Of a stretch of DNA of 64,000 nt, positions 40,480 through 49,466 are shown in pieces. The notes under the pieces are model-generated. The model made no database searches. It saw only the letters and a list, made by a program, of their open reading frames with translations, and was not told where the DNA came from. Position 1 is the stretch's first letter. Each line of letters begins with the position of its first letter. A program made the position numbers and the translations under genes. The stretch is from positions 62,001-126,000 of the forward strand of contig NZ_JBLXEC010000004.1 of assembly GCF_048263515.1 (NCBI RefSeq), written 5' to 3'. This DNA comes from Marinovum sp048263515 (GTDB lineage: Bacteria; Pseudomonadota; Alphaproteobacteria; Rhodobacterales; Rhodobacteraceae).

Positions 40480-41435
40480 CCGACGGCGTTCGCGGCCGCA
40501 TCCACCGCGCCTATCATCCGGCCCATGGCGGGCCCGAGCCACAGCCGGCACCGCAGGCCATGCCCCGCCCCAAGGCCGATCCAGCGCCCTCGCGCTGGGC
40601 CTACCGGATGCAGCGCCTGATGCTGACGCCGCTGTTCCGCCAAGGGCTGCGGCTTGGTCTGCCGATGGCCTTGGCCTTCCTGATCGGCAGCGTCTATTTT
40701 GCCAGCGAGACACGCCGCGTCGCCTTCAACCAGACCCTCGCCGACATGCGCGATGCGATCGAGCAGCGCGAGGAATTCATGGTCAAGCTGATGCAGGTCG
40801 ACGGCGCCGGTGAAGAGGTGGCGCAGGACATCCGCGAGATCCTGCCGGTTGAATTCCCGGTCTCCTCCTTTCATCTCGAGCTTGACCACATGCGCGACAC
40901 CATCGCCGGCCTCGATGCCGTCGAGAAGGTCAGCCTGCGGATCAAGCCCGGCGGCATCCTTCAGGTCGACGTGACCGAACGCATTCCGGCCGTGGTCTGG
41001 CGCTCGACCCGCGGGCTCGAACTGCTGGACGCCGGCGGCTACCGCGTGGCGCCGCTCAAGGGCCGTCACGAACGCCCCGACCTGCCGGTGATCGCCGGCG
41101 AGGGCGCCGACAAGCATGTGCGACAGGCGCTGCGACTGGTCGCGGCGGCGGCTCCCGTCGCCAACCGGCTGCGCGGGCTGGAATGGATCGGCCAGCGCCG
41201 CTGGGACGTGGTGCTTGACCGCGACCAGCGCATCCTGCTGCCCAAGGAAAAGCCGGTGCAGACGCTCGAACGCGTCCTCGCGCTCGATTCGATCACGCCG
41301 AACGGCATGCTGGAGCGCGACCTTGCGGTCGTCGACATGCGCCTGCCGCACCGGCCCACGATAAGAATGAATACCAACGCGGTCGAAGAACTGCGGAAAA
41401 TCAAGGCAGACGAGCTTGGAGTGACGTCACGATGA
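40467..41435 (+). CDS. ftsQ: Cell division protein FtsQ
   Basis: FtsQ is a bitopic divisome scaffold that binds FtsL and FtsB. The 322-residue protein has a proline-rich cytoplasmic tail of about 60 residues, one membrane helix (GLRLGLPMALAFLIGSVYFA, about 55-75), a POTRA-like domain (residues about 125-175) that includes LDAVEKVSLRIKPGGILQVDVTERIPAVVWR, and a beta domain with GYRVAPLKGRHERPDLPVIAGEGADKHV and WDVVLDRDQRILLP. The start lies inside the end of ddl. Its stop overlaps the ftsA ATG by four bases. Confidence 0.95.
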   Translation: MPSLTDGVRGRIHRAYHPAHGGPEPQPAPQAMPRPKADPAPSRWAYRMQRLMLTPLFRQGLRLGLPMALAFLIGSVYFASETRRVAFNQTLADMRDAIEQREEFMVKLMQVDGAGEEVAQDIREILPVEFPVSSFHLELDHMRDTIAGLDAVEKVSLRIKPGGILQVDVTERIPAVVWRSTRGLELLDAGGYRVAPLKGRHERPDLPVIAGEGADKHVRQALRLVAAAAPVANRLRGLEWIGQRRWDVVLDRDQRILLPKEKPVQTLERVLALDSITPNGMLERDLAVVDMRLPHRPTIRMNTNAVEELRKIKADELGVTSR

Positions 41436-42763
41436 TCGAGCTGTACGAATCCCAGCGCGCAATGCGCAACATGCGCAAGGCCGCCATGCAACGTGGCGTG
41501 ATTGCCATTCTCGACGTGGGCAGCGCCAAGATCGCCTGCCTCGTCCTTCGGTTTGATGGCACCGAAAAGGTCTCTGACGCCGGTGTCGGATCGCTGGCAG
41601 GGCAGAGCGGTTTCCGGGTGATCGGCGCCGCCACCACCCGGTCGCGCGGGGTCCGCTTCGGCGAGATCGCGGCGATGGGCGAGACCGAGCGCGCCATCCG
41701 CACCGCGCTGCAATCGGCGCAGAAGATGGCCGGTATCCGGGTCGACCACGTGATCGCCTGTTTCTCGGGCGCTGAGCCGCGGTCTTACGGGCTGGCCGGG
41801 CAGGTCGAGGTACACGGCCAGACGGTGGACGAACAGGATGTGGCCCGCGTGCTTTCCGCTTGCGATGTGTCGGACTTCGGCCATGGCCGCGAGGTGCTGC
41901 ACGCCCAGCCGGTGAACTTTGCGCTCGATCACCGCTCGGGCCTGTCGGATCCGCGCGGCCAGATCGGCCATACGCTTTCGACCGACATGCACATGCTGAC
42001 TGTCTCCGGCCAGGCGATCCAGAACCTCGCCCATTGCGTCAAGCGCTGCGATCTCGAACTCGCGGGCCTGGCCTCTTCGGCCTATGTCGGCGGCATTGCC
42101 GCGCTGGTCGAGGATGAACAGCAGCTGGGCGCTGCCTGCATCGACATGGGCGGCGGCTCGACCGGCATCTCGATCTTCATGAAGAAACACATGATCTACG
42201 CCGATGCGGTGCGCATGGGCGGCGATCACGTCACCTCGGACATCTCGATGGGCCTGCAGGTGCCGATGACCATGGCCGAGCGCATCAAGACGGTGCACGG
42301 CGGGCTCGTCGCCACCGGCATGGACGACCGCGAGATGATCGGCATCGGCGGCGAGACCGGCGATTGGGAACACGACCGTCGCACCGCGTCGCGCGCCGAG
42401 CTGATCGGCATCATGCGGCCGCGGGTCGAGGAAATCCTCGAAGAGGTGCGGGTGCGTCTGGATGCGGCGGGCTTCGAACATCTGCCCAGCCAGCAGATCG
42501 TTCTGACCGGCGGTGCCAGCCAGATCCCCGGACTTGATGCCCTGGCGAGCCGTATCCTCGGCCACCAGGTGCGCCTCGGCCGGCCCTTGCGGGTCCACGG
42601 ACTGCCGCAGGCGGTCACGGGCCCGGGCTTTTCGGCGGCGGTGGGGCTTTGCCTCTTTGCCGCCCATCCCCAGGACGAATGGTGGGATTTCGACCTTCCG
42701 GTCGACCGCTATCCGGCCCGGTCCCTGAAGCGCGCGGTCAAGTGGTTCCGCGACAACTGGTAG
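41432..42763 (+). CDS. ftsA: Cell division protein FtsA
   Basis: FtsA is the actin-like ATPase that ties FtsZ to the membrane. The 443-residue protein has phosphate 1 motif VIAILDVGSAKIACLVL near residue 28, the 1C subdomain (about 110-190), AACIDMGGGSTGISIF for phosphate 2, VRMGGDHVTSDISMGLQ, VLTGGASQIPGLDALAS for the adenosine motif, and a C-terminal amphipathic helix SLKRAVKWFRDNW that can bind membrane. It follows ftsQ with an ATGA overlap and is separated from ftsZ by 263 bases, which hold a separate ftsZ promoter region. Confidence 0.96.
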   Translation: MIELYESQRAMRNMRKAAMQRGVIAILDVGSAKIACLVLRFDGTEKVSDAGVGSLAGQSGFRVIGAATTRSRGVRFGEIAAMGETERAIRTALQSAQKMAGIRVDHVIACFSGAEPRSYGLAGQVEVHGQTVDEQDVARVLSACDVSDFGHGREVLHAQPVNFALDHRSGLSDPRGQIGHTLSTDMHMLTVSGQAIQNLAHCVKRCDLELAGLASSAYVGGIAALVEDEQQLGAACIDMGGGSTGISIFMKKHMIYADAVRMGGDHVTSDISMGLQVPMTMAERIKTVHGGLVATGMDDREMIGIGGETGDWEHDRRTASRAELIGIMRPRVEEILEEVRVRLDAAGFEHLPSQQIVLTGGASQIPGLDALASRILGHQVRLGRPLRVHGLPQAVTGPGFSAAVGLCLFAAHPQDEWWDFDLPVDRYPARSLKRAVKWFRDNW

Positions 42764-42882
42764 CGCCGAAGCGGCGCGATCCCTGTGGACGATTCGGTGG
42801 ATAAGGTGGCCAGTCAGAGGGCCGCCTAGTAGGCGTTACTGTGCCTCCCCGCCATATCTGGCGCAATCCCCGACATCGGGCG

Positions 42883-42909
42883 AAATGTGGCAAGTTTTTG
42901 CCCACATTT
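42883..42909. promoter_or_regulatory. Inverted repeat in the ftsA-ftsZ spacer
   Basis: AAATGTGG (42883-42890) and CCACATTT (42902-42909) are perfect complements, with CAA/TTG pairing inside around a bulged C. It is followed by TTTGCTGCGTTTTTCAG. It may be the terminator of the ftsQA transcript or an operator for ftsZ. A GATTC methylation site is at 42790. Confidence 0.45.
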
Positions 42910-43026
42910 TGCTGCGTTTTTCAGTTTTTTACGTGACGCCCGGGTATCGCTTCGTCATAATGGGCGGTAATAGGCAGCAAAATGCCCGTTCAGGGCGTGA
43001 AAAGCAGGCGGACAAGGCGGACAGTT

Positions 43027-44628
43027 ATGACATTGAATCTTTCGGTACCCGGACACGATGAACTGCGGCCCCGCATCACGGTATTCGGCGTGGGCGGTGC
43101 AGGCGGTAACGCGGTCAACAACATGATCGAGAAGAAGCTCGAAGGTGTCGAGTTCGTGGTTGCCAACACCGATGCCCAGGCATTGCAGCAATCCAACGCC
43201 GAGGCGCGGGTGCAGCTGGGCGTGAAAGTGACCGAGGGTCTGGGCGCCGGCGCCAAGGCCTCGATCGGCGCTGCCGCCGCCGAAGAAAGCATCGAACAGA
43301 TCGTCGATCACCTGGCCGGCGCGCATATGTGCTTCATCACCGCCGGCATGGGCGGCGGCACCGGCACCGGTGCGGCCCCGATCATCGCCCAGGCTGCACG
43401 CGAGCTGGGTGTTCTGACCGTCGGCGTGGTGACCAAGCCCTTCCAGTTCGAGGGCGGCAAGCGGATGAAACAGGCCGAGGACGGCGTCGAGGCGCTGCAG
43501 AAGGTCGTCGACACGCTGATCATCATTCCCAACCAGAACCTGTTCCGGCTGGCCAACGAAAAGACCACCTTCACCGATGCATTCAGCATGGCTGACGACG
43601 TTCTGTATCAGGGCGTCAAGGGTGTCACCGATCTGATGGTCCGCCCGGGCCTGATCAACCTCGACTTTGCCGACGTCCGCGCCGTGATGGACGAGATGGG
43701 CAAGGCGATGATGGGCACCGGCGAGGCCGATGGCGAAGATCGCGCAATCCAGGCCGCCGAGAAGGCGATTGCCAACCCGCTGCTCGACGAGATTTCGCTG
43801 CGCGGCGCCAAGGGCGTGCTGATCAACATCACCGGCGGCACCGATCTGACGCTGTTCGAACTGGACGAAGCCGCCAACCGCATCCGCGAGGAAGTGGACG
43901 CCGACGCCAACATCATCGTCGGCTCCACCCTGGACGAAGCCATGGGCGGCCAGATGCGCGTCAGCGTTGTCGCCACCGGCATCGACGCCTCGGGCGTGCA
44001 GCATGACATCCCGGTGCCGCGCCGTTCGCTGGCCGAGCCGCTCAAGCAGGTGCCCGCACCGGCTGAAGAGCGCGCCGAAGAGCAGGTTGCCGCCCGCGTG
44101 GAAGAGTATCAGGAGCCGGCCTACGAAGAGGCCGAGCCTCAGGTCGCCGAAGCCGAGGAGCCCTCGCTCTTCGAAGGCTTCGAGCCGCGCAACGACGCTG
44201 TCGTCGAAGACGACGTGCCGCCGCCGGCCTACCAGCCCGAGGTGCCTCAGTTCGAGCCGCGCACCGCGCAGTTCGAGGACGACGAGGCCGAGAGCTTCGT
44301 GGCGCCCAAGGCGCCTGCTGCCGGCACCCCGTCGCCCGAAGCGATGGCCCGGCTTCAGGCCGCCGCCGCCCGCGCCGGTGGAGGCTTCCCGCAGGAACAG
44401 CAGGCCGCGCCCCAGGCTCCGGCCGAGGTCGAGCGCCCGCGCTTCGGCATCAACTCGCTGATCGGCCGGATGACCGGCAATGGCCAGGACAGCCAGGGCC
44501 AGCAGCAAGCGCGCCGTCAGCAGCCGCCGGTACAGTCGCCGGCCACCAACTATGCGCCCGAGCCTCAGGCCGACCCCGAGCAGGAGCGGATCGAAATCCC
44601 CGCCTTCCTGCGCCGTCAGGCCAATTGA
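43027..44628 (+). CDS. ftsZ: Cell division GTPase FtsZ
   Basis: FtsZ polymerises into the Z ring. The 533-residue protein has FGVGGAGGNAVNNM near residue 19, the tubulin signature GGGTGTGAAPIIA near residue 110, LITIPNQNL-type loop (IIIPNQNLFRL) and GGTDLTLFELDEAANRI near 270. The globular core ends about residue 320. A long acidic Pro/Ala/Glu linker of nearly 190 residues follows, as is common in alphaproteobacteria, and then the conserved tail RIEIPAFLRRQAN that binds FtsA. The ATG at 43027 matches relatives. A terminator follows, so ftsZ probably ends its transcript. Confidence 0.98.
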   Translation: MTLNLSVPGHDELRPRITVFGVGGAGGNAVNNMIEKKLEGVEFVVANTDAQALQQSNAEARVQLGVKVTEGLGAGAKASIGAAAAEESIEQIVDHLAGAHMCFITAGMGGGTGTGAAPIIAQAARELGVLTVGVVTKPFQFEGGKRMKQAEDGVEALQKVVDTLIIIPNQNLFRLANEKTTFTDAFSMADDVLYQGVKGVTDLMVRPGLINLDFADVRAVMDEMGKAMMGTGEADGEDRAIQAAEKAIANPLLDEISLRGAKGVLINITGGTDLTLFELDEAANRIREEVDADANIIVGSTLDEAMGGQMRVSVVATGIDASGVQHDIPVPRRSLAEPLKQVPAPAEERAEEQVAARVEEYQEPAYEEAEPQVAEAEEPSLFEGFEPRNDAVVEDDVPPPAYQPEVPQFEPRTAQFEDDEAESFVAPKAPAAGTPSPEAMARLQAAAARAGGGFPQEQQAAPQAPAEVERPRFGINSLIGRMTGNGQDSQGQQQARRQQPPVQSPATNYAPEPQADPEQERIEIPAFLRRQAN

Positions 44629-44651
44629 GCACCACTCACCGGACGATTTGC

Positions 44652-44683
44652 GAAGGGCTCCCGAGAGGGGGCCCTTCTGCTTT
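44652..44683 (+). terminator. Rho-independent terminator after ftsZ
   Basis: Stem GAAGGGC (44652-44658) / GCCCTTC (44671-44677), continued inward by CCC/GGG around a GAGA tetraloop, then TGCTTT. It lies 24 bases after the ftsZ stop. Confidence 0.8.
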
Positions 44684-45332
44684 GAGGGGATAACGCGCCG
44701 GACCATGGGCCGTGCCGTCGACGGGCCACGGAGCGGTGAACCGACCCTGAGTCTGCACGGTTTATCTCGGCCACCGGCGCGCTTCGAATGATCGGTGCTC
44801 CGACGTCACCCAATCGCCGGGCCATGGGGGTGGGTCATGCCAGAGGCATGCTTCCAGCATGGCGATGGCGCGGCGGCCTGCGGCCTTGTTCCGCGCCGGT
44901 GGAGCGGTAATCGTGCCGAGGGACAGGCAGTCGCTGACCTGATAGCGTTAACCATACCGCCGCTCAGACCCTTGACCGATGTCGGTTTCCGTCAGGGCAG
45001 GGGGCGTCTCGTGTCGTTCACGACCCGGATAATTTTGTCACAAAGCCTGAAATATGGCGTGTTACCGGTCACGTTCGCCCCACCAAACGCCTTTTAGACG
45101 CGCGCAATTCATGAACAAACTCAACACCTTGACCACGAACCGCGAGTTCCCGCCGACGCTGTTACTGATATGTTTCATAGCGTTGCAATACGTTATTTGA
45201 GCAATCCCTCCCGAGATCCTAATTCACTCTCATCGCCGGTCCGCAGTGGATGACGCCGGCTCTGCAACCAGCACCTCCACTGCATGTTCGGGCACAGGGC
45301 CCGGCGCGACGATGAAGCCGAAGGGAAGACCG
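44684..45332. other. Intergenic region between ftsZ and lpxC
   Basis: About 650 bases with no supported gene; open frames here have no recognisable content or good ribosome sites. The last 200 bases (45060-45240) are AT-richer than the surroundings and probably contain the lpxC promoter. One TTAACCAT, a CtrA half-site-like octamer, is at 44948-44955. No strong hairpin was seen. Confidence 0.5.
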
Positions 45333-46253
45333 ATGCAAGCCACGCTCAAGACCAAAGTCCGCTTTGACGGTGTCGGCCTGCACTCCGGCCGCCCGGTCCG
45401 CATGGTGATCTCTCCGGCCTCGGCCGGCTATGGCATCTGGTTCAAGCGAACCGACATCCACTTCGGCGATACCATGGTTCCGGCCCGCTGGGACGCGGTC
45501 GAGCGCTCGCCGCTCTGCACCCGCATCCGCAACGCATCCGGCGTCGAAGTCAGCACCATCGAGCATGTCATGGCGGCGCTGGCCGGCTGCGGCGTGCACA
45601 ACGCCCTGATCGAGATCGACGGCCCCGAAGTGCCGATCCTCGACGGCTCGGCTGCGCCTTTCGTCGACGCGATCCTCGGCCGCGGCATACAGCGTCTGGA
45701 TACCCCGGTCATGGCGATCAAGGTCGACAAGACCGTCACCGTCGAGACCGACAGCGGCTGGGCGCGCCTGTCGCCGGCCGACACCTTCACCATGTCGTTC
45801 CATATCGATTTCCAGGACGCCGCCATCGGCAGCCAAGACAAGCAGTTGGTGCTGTCGAATGGTACCTTCGTGCGTGAGCTCTGCGACAGCCGCACCTTCT
45901 GCCGGCAGTCCGATGTCGACACCATGCGTGCCAATGGCCTGGCCCTCGGCGGCACGCTGGAAAACGCCGTTGTGGTCGATGGCGACCGGGTGCTAAGCCC
46001 CGGTGGCCTGCGTCACCGCGACGAGCCGGTGCGCCACAAGATGCTTGATGCGCTGGGGGACCTGGCGCTCGCCGGTGCGCCGATCATCGGCCATTACACC
46101 GGTCACCGCGCCGGTCACTCGATGACCAACATGCTGCTGCATGCACTGTTCAACACCCCCGGCGCGCTGCGCCTGGTGGAATGCGATGCCGCCGATGCGG
46201 CCCGTCTTCCCGGTGTGGGCGTGGTGCCGCGCGACATGCCCGCCGTGGCGTGA
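45333..46253 (+). CDS. lpxC: UDP-3-O-acyl-N-acetylglucosamine deacetylase LpxC
   Basis: LpxC is the zinc deacetylase that commits UDP-acyl-GlcNAc to lipid A. The 306-residue protein has FDGVGLHSGRPVRMVI near residue 11, STIEHVMAALAGCGVHNALIEIDGPEVPILDGSA with the first zinc histidine near 78, and RHKMLDALGDLALAGAPIIGHYTGHRAGHSMTN with His about 235, Asp about 239 and the catalytic His about 262. Start ATG 45333 has AAGGGAAGA upstream; the extra upstream reading is Ser/Thr-rich and unlike the family. It follows ftsZ, a common order in Gram-negative bacteria. Confidence 0.95.
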   Translation: MQATLKTKVRFDGVGLHSGRPVRMVISPASAGYGIWFKRTDIHFGDTMVPARWDAVERSPLCTRIRNASGVEVSTIEHVMAALAGCGVHNALIEIDGPEVPILDGSAAPFVDAILGRGIQRLDTPVMAIKVDKTVTVETDSGWARLSPADTFTMSFHIDFQDAAIGSQDKQLVLSNGTFVRELCDSRTFCRQSDVDTMRANGLALGGTLENAVVVDGDRVLSPGGLRHRDEPVRHKMLDALGDLALAGAPIIGHYTGHRAGHSMTNMLLHALFNTPGALRLVECDAADAARLPGVGVVPRDMPAVA

Positions 46254-46278
46254 AATCCGCGATCACCGACTTTTGCGT

Positions 46279-46300
46279 CCGCCAGTCCCTGGCGGGCGTT
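46279..46300 (+). terminator. Terminator-like hairpin after lpxC
   Basis: CCGCCAG (46279-46285) / CTGGCGG (46289-46295), a 7-bp stem with a 3-nt loop, then GCGTTT. It lies 25 bases after the lpxC stop. Confidence 0.65.
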
Positions 46301-46425
46301 TCCATCTTTGACGATGTGTCGTATGCCCTTTCAGAGACTTAACGCTTCGTGTTAGGACGTGACGCATAACCGGGCCGCGCCGGCGGCGCCATCGACCCGG
46401 GACCTTGGGTGAGGAAGTGACAGGC

Positions 46426-47307
46426 ATGACGGGCGACAGACCGCTGAGAGGCAGGACATCGCGGGCCATCGTGATTGCGCTGGCGGCCGGTCTGACGTTG
46501 GCCAGCTGCTCCGGCGGTGCCTTTCTCAATTCCCGCGGCAACATCGGTTTCAGCAACACCCCGATCGAATCCTACACCGCCGAACAGATCTTCGAGCGCG
46601 GCGAATACGAGCTCGAGCGCAACAGCTACAGCGAGGCGGCGCGCTTCTTCTCGGAAATCGAGCGGCTCTATCCCTATTCGGAATGGGCCAAGCGGGCGCT
46701 GATCATGCAGGCCTTTGCCCATCACAAGGACAAGGAATACGAAGACGCCCGCGCCGCCGCGCAGCGCTATGTCGATTTCTATCCGGCCGATGACGATGCG
46801 GCCTATGCGCAATACCTGCTGGCGCTCAGCTACTATGACCAGATCGACGAGGTCGGCCGCGACCAGGGCCTGACCTTCCAGGCCCTGCAGGCGCTGCGCA
46901 CGGTGATCGAACGCTATCCCGACAGCGAATATGCCCGCTCGGCGATCCTGAAGTTCGACCTGGCCTTCGACCATCTCGCCGCCAAGGAGATGGAAATCGG
47001 GCGCTACTACCTCAAGCGCAAGCATTACACCTCGGGGATCAACCGCTTCCGCGTGGTTGTCGAGGATTTCCAGACCACTACCCACACCGCCGAGGCGCTG
47101 CACCGCCTGGTCGAGAGCTACCTGTCGCTGGGCCTGACGCAAGAGGCGCAGACCGCTGGCGCGATCCTCGGCTACAACTACCAGTCGACCGAATGGTACG
47201 AGGACAGCTATCGTCTGCTGACCGGTCAGGGGCTCAAGCCCGAGGTCTTCGACAACAACTGGCTCGGCTCCATCTATCGCCAGATGGTCAAGGGTGAATG
47301 GCTATAG
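46426..47307 (+). CDS. bamD: Outer membrane assembly lipoprotein BamD
   Basis: BamD is the essential TPR lipoprotein of the BAM complex that folds outer-membrane proteins. The 293-residue precursor has a lipoprotein signal with lipobox LASC (Cys28) and five TPR-like repeats: AEQIFERGEYELERNSYSEAARFFSEIERLYPYSEWAKRALI, HHKDKEYEDARAAAQRYVDFYPADDDAAYAQYLLALSYY, RTVIERYPDSEYARSAILKFDLAFDHLAAKEMEIGRYYLKRKHYTSGINRFRVVV and so on. These blocks are diagnostic. GAGGAAGTGACAGGC precedes the ATG. It is followed by recN after 39 bases. Confidence 0.95.
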   Translation: MTGDRPLRGRTSRAIVIALAAGLTLASCSGGAFLNSRGNIGFSNTPIESYTAEQIFERGEYELERNSYSEAARFFSEIERLYPYSEWAKRALIMQAFAHHKDKEYEDARAAAQRYVDFYPADDDAAYAQYLLALSYYDQIDEVGRDQGLTFQALQALRTVIERYPDSEYARSAILKFDLAFDHLAAKEMEIGRYYLKRKHYTSGINRFRVVVEDFQTTTHTAEALHRLVESYLSLGLTQEAQTAGAILGYNYQSTEWYEDSYRLLTGQGLKPEVFDNNWLGSIYRQMVKGEWL

Positions 47308-47346
47308 GTCAGCGGTGGGCAGCCTGCCCACCCGACGGGGCATCTG

Positions 47347-48996
47347 ATGCTGCGAACGCTTGATATCCGCGACATGTTGATCATCGATCACCTCGAGCTG
47401 GCCTTCCAGCCCGGGCTGAACGTGCTGACCGGCGAGACCGGTGCCGGCAAGTCGATCCTGCTCGACTCCTTGGGCTTTGTGCTGGGCTGGCGTGGCCGGG
47501 CCGAGCTGGTGCGCGCGGGGGCAGCGCAGGGCGAGGTGGTGGCGGAGTTCGACCTGCCGCCGGGCCATGCTGCCTTTGCGGTGCTGGAAGAGGCCGGGCT
47601 GCCGGTGGCAGATGAGCTGATCCTGCGCCGGGTGAACACCGCCGAAGGGCGCAAGACCGCCTGGGTCAACGACCGGCGCTGTTCCGGCGAGGTGCTGCGG
47701 CAGCTGTCCGAGACGCTGGTCGAGCTGCATGGTCAGCATGACGACCGGGGCTTGCTGAACCCGCGCGGCCATCGCCGCATTCTCGACGAGTTCGCCGGGG
47801 TCGAGGCTGAATTGGCCGCCACCCGCGGGGCCTGGCGGGGTCTGGTGCAGGCCCGTCGCGCGTTGGCAGAGGCCGAAGAGGCGCTGGCGGCGATGCGCGA
47901 GGAAGAGGATTTTCTGCGCCATGCGGTGGCCGAACTGGAGGCGCTGGCGCCGCAGCCCGGCGAGGATGCCGCGCTCGATGCCAAGCGCCGGATGATGCAA
48001 CAGGCCGAGCGCATCCGCGAGGACATCCAGCGCGCCGGCCAGGCGCTTGGCAACGACGGCGCCGAGGGCGCCATGGGCGACGCCATGCGCTGGCTCGACG
48101 GTGTGGCCGACCGCGCCGAGGGCCAGCTCGATGCGCCGCTGGCGGCGCTGGCGCGGGCGATGGAAGAACTCGATCAGGCCGCGCGCGGAGTCGAGGATTG
48201 CCTCGAGGCCTTGGCCTTCAACCCGCACGAGCTGGAGGAGGCGGAAGAGCGGCTTTTTGCCATCCGCGGTCTGGCCCGCAAGCATCAGGTGACCTCCGAA
48301 GACCTGCCGGAGCTGGCCGAGACCCTGTCGGCCAGGCTCGCCCGGCTGGATGCGGGTGATGCAGACATCGCTGATCTGCGCAAGGCCACCAAGGCGGCCG
48401 AAACGGCCTATGACGCCACCGCCGACGCCCTGAGCACCGCGCGCCGCGCCGCCGCCAGCCGGCTGGACGCCGCCGTCACTGCCGAGCTCGCGCCGCTGAA
48501 GATGGAGCGGGCGGTCTTTGAAACAAAGATCAGCGAAGAACCGGCCGGCCCCGAGGGCCGCGACGCCGTGGCCTTTACCGTCGCCACCAACCCGGGCGCC
48601 CCGGCCGGGCCGATCGGCAAGATCGCCTCGGGCGGCGAGTTGAGCCGGTTCCTGCTGGCGCTCAAGGTCTGCCTGGCCGAGGGCACCTCCGGCGTGACGA
48701 TGATCTTCGACGAGATCGACCGCGGTGTCGGCGGGGCGACCGCCGATGCGGTGGGCCGCCGTCTGGCGGCGCTGGCCGCGCAGGGGCAGGTGCTGGTGGT
48801 GACCCATTCGCCGCAGGTCGCGGCGCTCGGCGCGCATCACTGGCGGGTCGAGAAGAGCGTGGTGGCCGAGCAGACCCTGTCGCGCGTAGTGCCGCTGGGG
48901 GCCGGTGAGCGGGTCGACGAGATCGCCCGCATGGTGGCAGGCGACACGGTGACCGACGAGGCCCGCGCCGCCGCAAGGGCTTTGCTGGCGGGGTAG
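47347..48996 (+). CDS. recN: DNA repair protein RecN
   Basis: RecN is an SMC-like ATPase that tethers broken DNA ends during double-strand break repair. The 549-residue protein has Walker A LTGETGAGKSILLDSLGFVLG near residue 26-46, ELHGQHDDRGLLNP near 127, long coiled-coil arms (about 160-340), the signature GGELSRFLLALKV near residue 425 and Walker B TMIFDEIDRGVGGATADAVGRRL, then VLVVTHSPQVAALGAHHW. All features fit the family. It lies in an operon-like position after bamD. Confidence 0.95.
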   Translation: MLRTLDIRDMLIIDHLELAFQPGLNVLTGETGAGKSILLDSLGFVLGWRGRAELVRAGAAQGEVVAEFDLPPGHAAFAVLEEAGLPVADELILRRVNTAEGRKTAWVNDRRCSGEVLRQLSETLVELHGQHDDRGLLNPRGHRRILDEFAGVEAELAATRGAWRGLVQARRALAEAEEALAAMREEEDFLRHAVAELEALAPQPGEDAALDAKRRMMQQAERIREDIQRAGQALGNDGAEGAMGDAMRWLDGVADRAEGQLDAPLAALARAMEELDQAARGVEDCLEALAFNPHELEEAEERLFAIRGLARKHQVTSEDLPELAETLSARLARLDAGDADIADLRKATKAAETAYDATADALSTARRAAASRLDAAVTAELAPLKMERAVFETKISEEPAGPEGRDAVAFTVATNPGAPAGPIGKIASGGELSRFLLALKVCLAEGTSGVTMIFDEIDRGVGGATADAVGRRLAALAAQGQVLVVTHSPQVAALGAHHWRVEKSVVAEQTLSRVVPLGAGERVDEIARMVAGDTVTDEARAAARALLAG

Positions 48997-49003
48997 GGGG
49001 CTT

Positions 49004-49465
49004 GTCCCCGGCGCGTAAACAGCGGCTGAAAGCCGCCGCGCATCGCCGGGCCGCCGCCCGGCAGGGCGATTTGGCTGACGTGAGCGCGTCGCGCGGATCA
49101 TTTTCGGACTTGGCCGAGAGAAAGCGCTGCAGAACTTCCGTGGTTCGCCGCACCACGGCCCGACGATACACGGCTCGCGTTGAACGTCGGTCATTTGTCC
49201 CAAGCGCGTTAACAGCGGCTGTAAGCCGCCGCGCATCGCCGGGCCGCCCCCCCGGCACGGCGATTTGGCTGACGTGGGCGCGTCGATCCGATCTCTTCCG
49301 GACTTGGCCGAGATAAAGCGCTGCCGAACCAAGGGAGGATCGCCGCACCGCGGCCCAACGATGCGCGGCTCGAGTTGGACAAAGGTCTCTCGTCCCAAGC
49401 GCGTCAACACCGCCAACGGCCGCCGCGCTTCGCCGCACCGCGGCCCGGCGATGCGCGGCTTGCGC
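49004..49465. repeat. 194-bp direct repeat, two full copies and one internally deleted copy
   Basis: Copies start at 49004, 49198 and 49392, exactly 194 bp apart. Shared blocks include GTCCCAAGCGCGT, AACAGCGGCT, GCCGCCGCGCATCGCCGGGCC, GGCGATTTGGCTGACGTG and GGACTTGGCCGAGA. The third copy joins the first 40 bases to the last 40 with the middle lost. No ORF is supported. It fills the space between recN and the next gene. Confidence 0.85.
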
Positions 49466-49466
49466 T

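Noticed and set aside
44948..44955. CtrA half-site TTAACCAT upstream of lpxC
   Set aside because: A single octamer without a paired half-site is weak evidence; noted in the intergenic entry only.
44795..45097. Possible 100-residue ORF between ftsZ and lpxC
   Set aside because: No ribosome site, no recognisable domain and atypical codon use; treated as intergenic.
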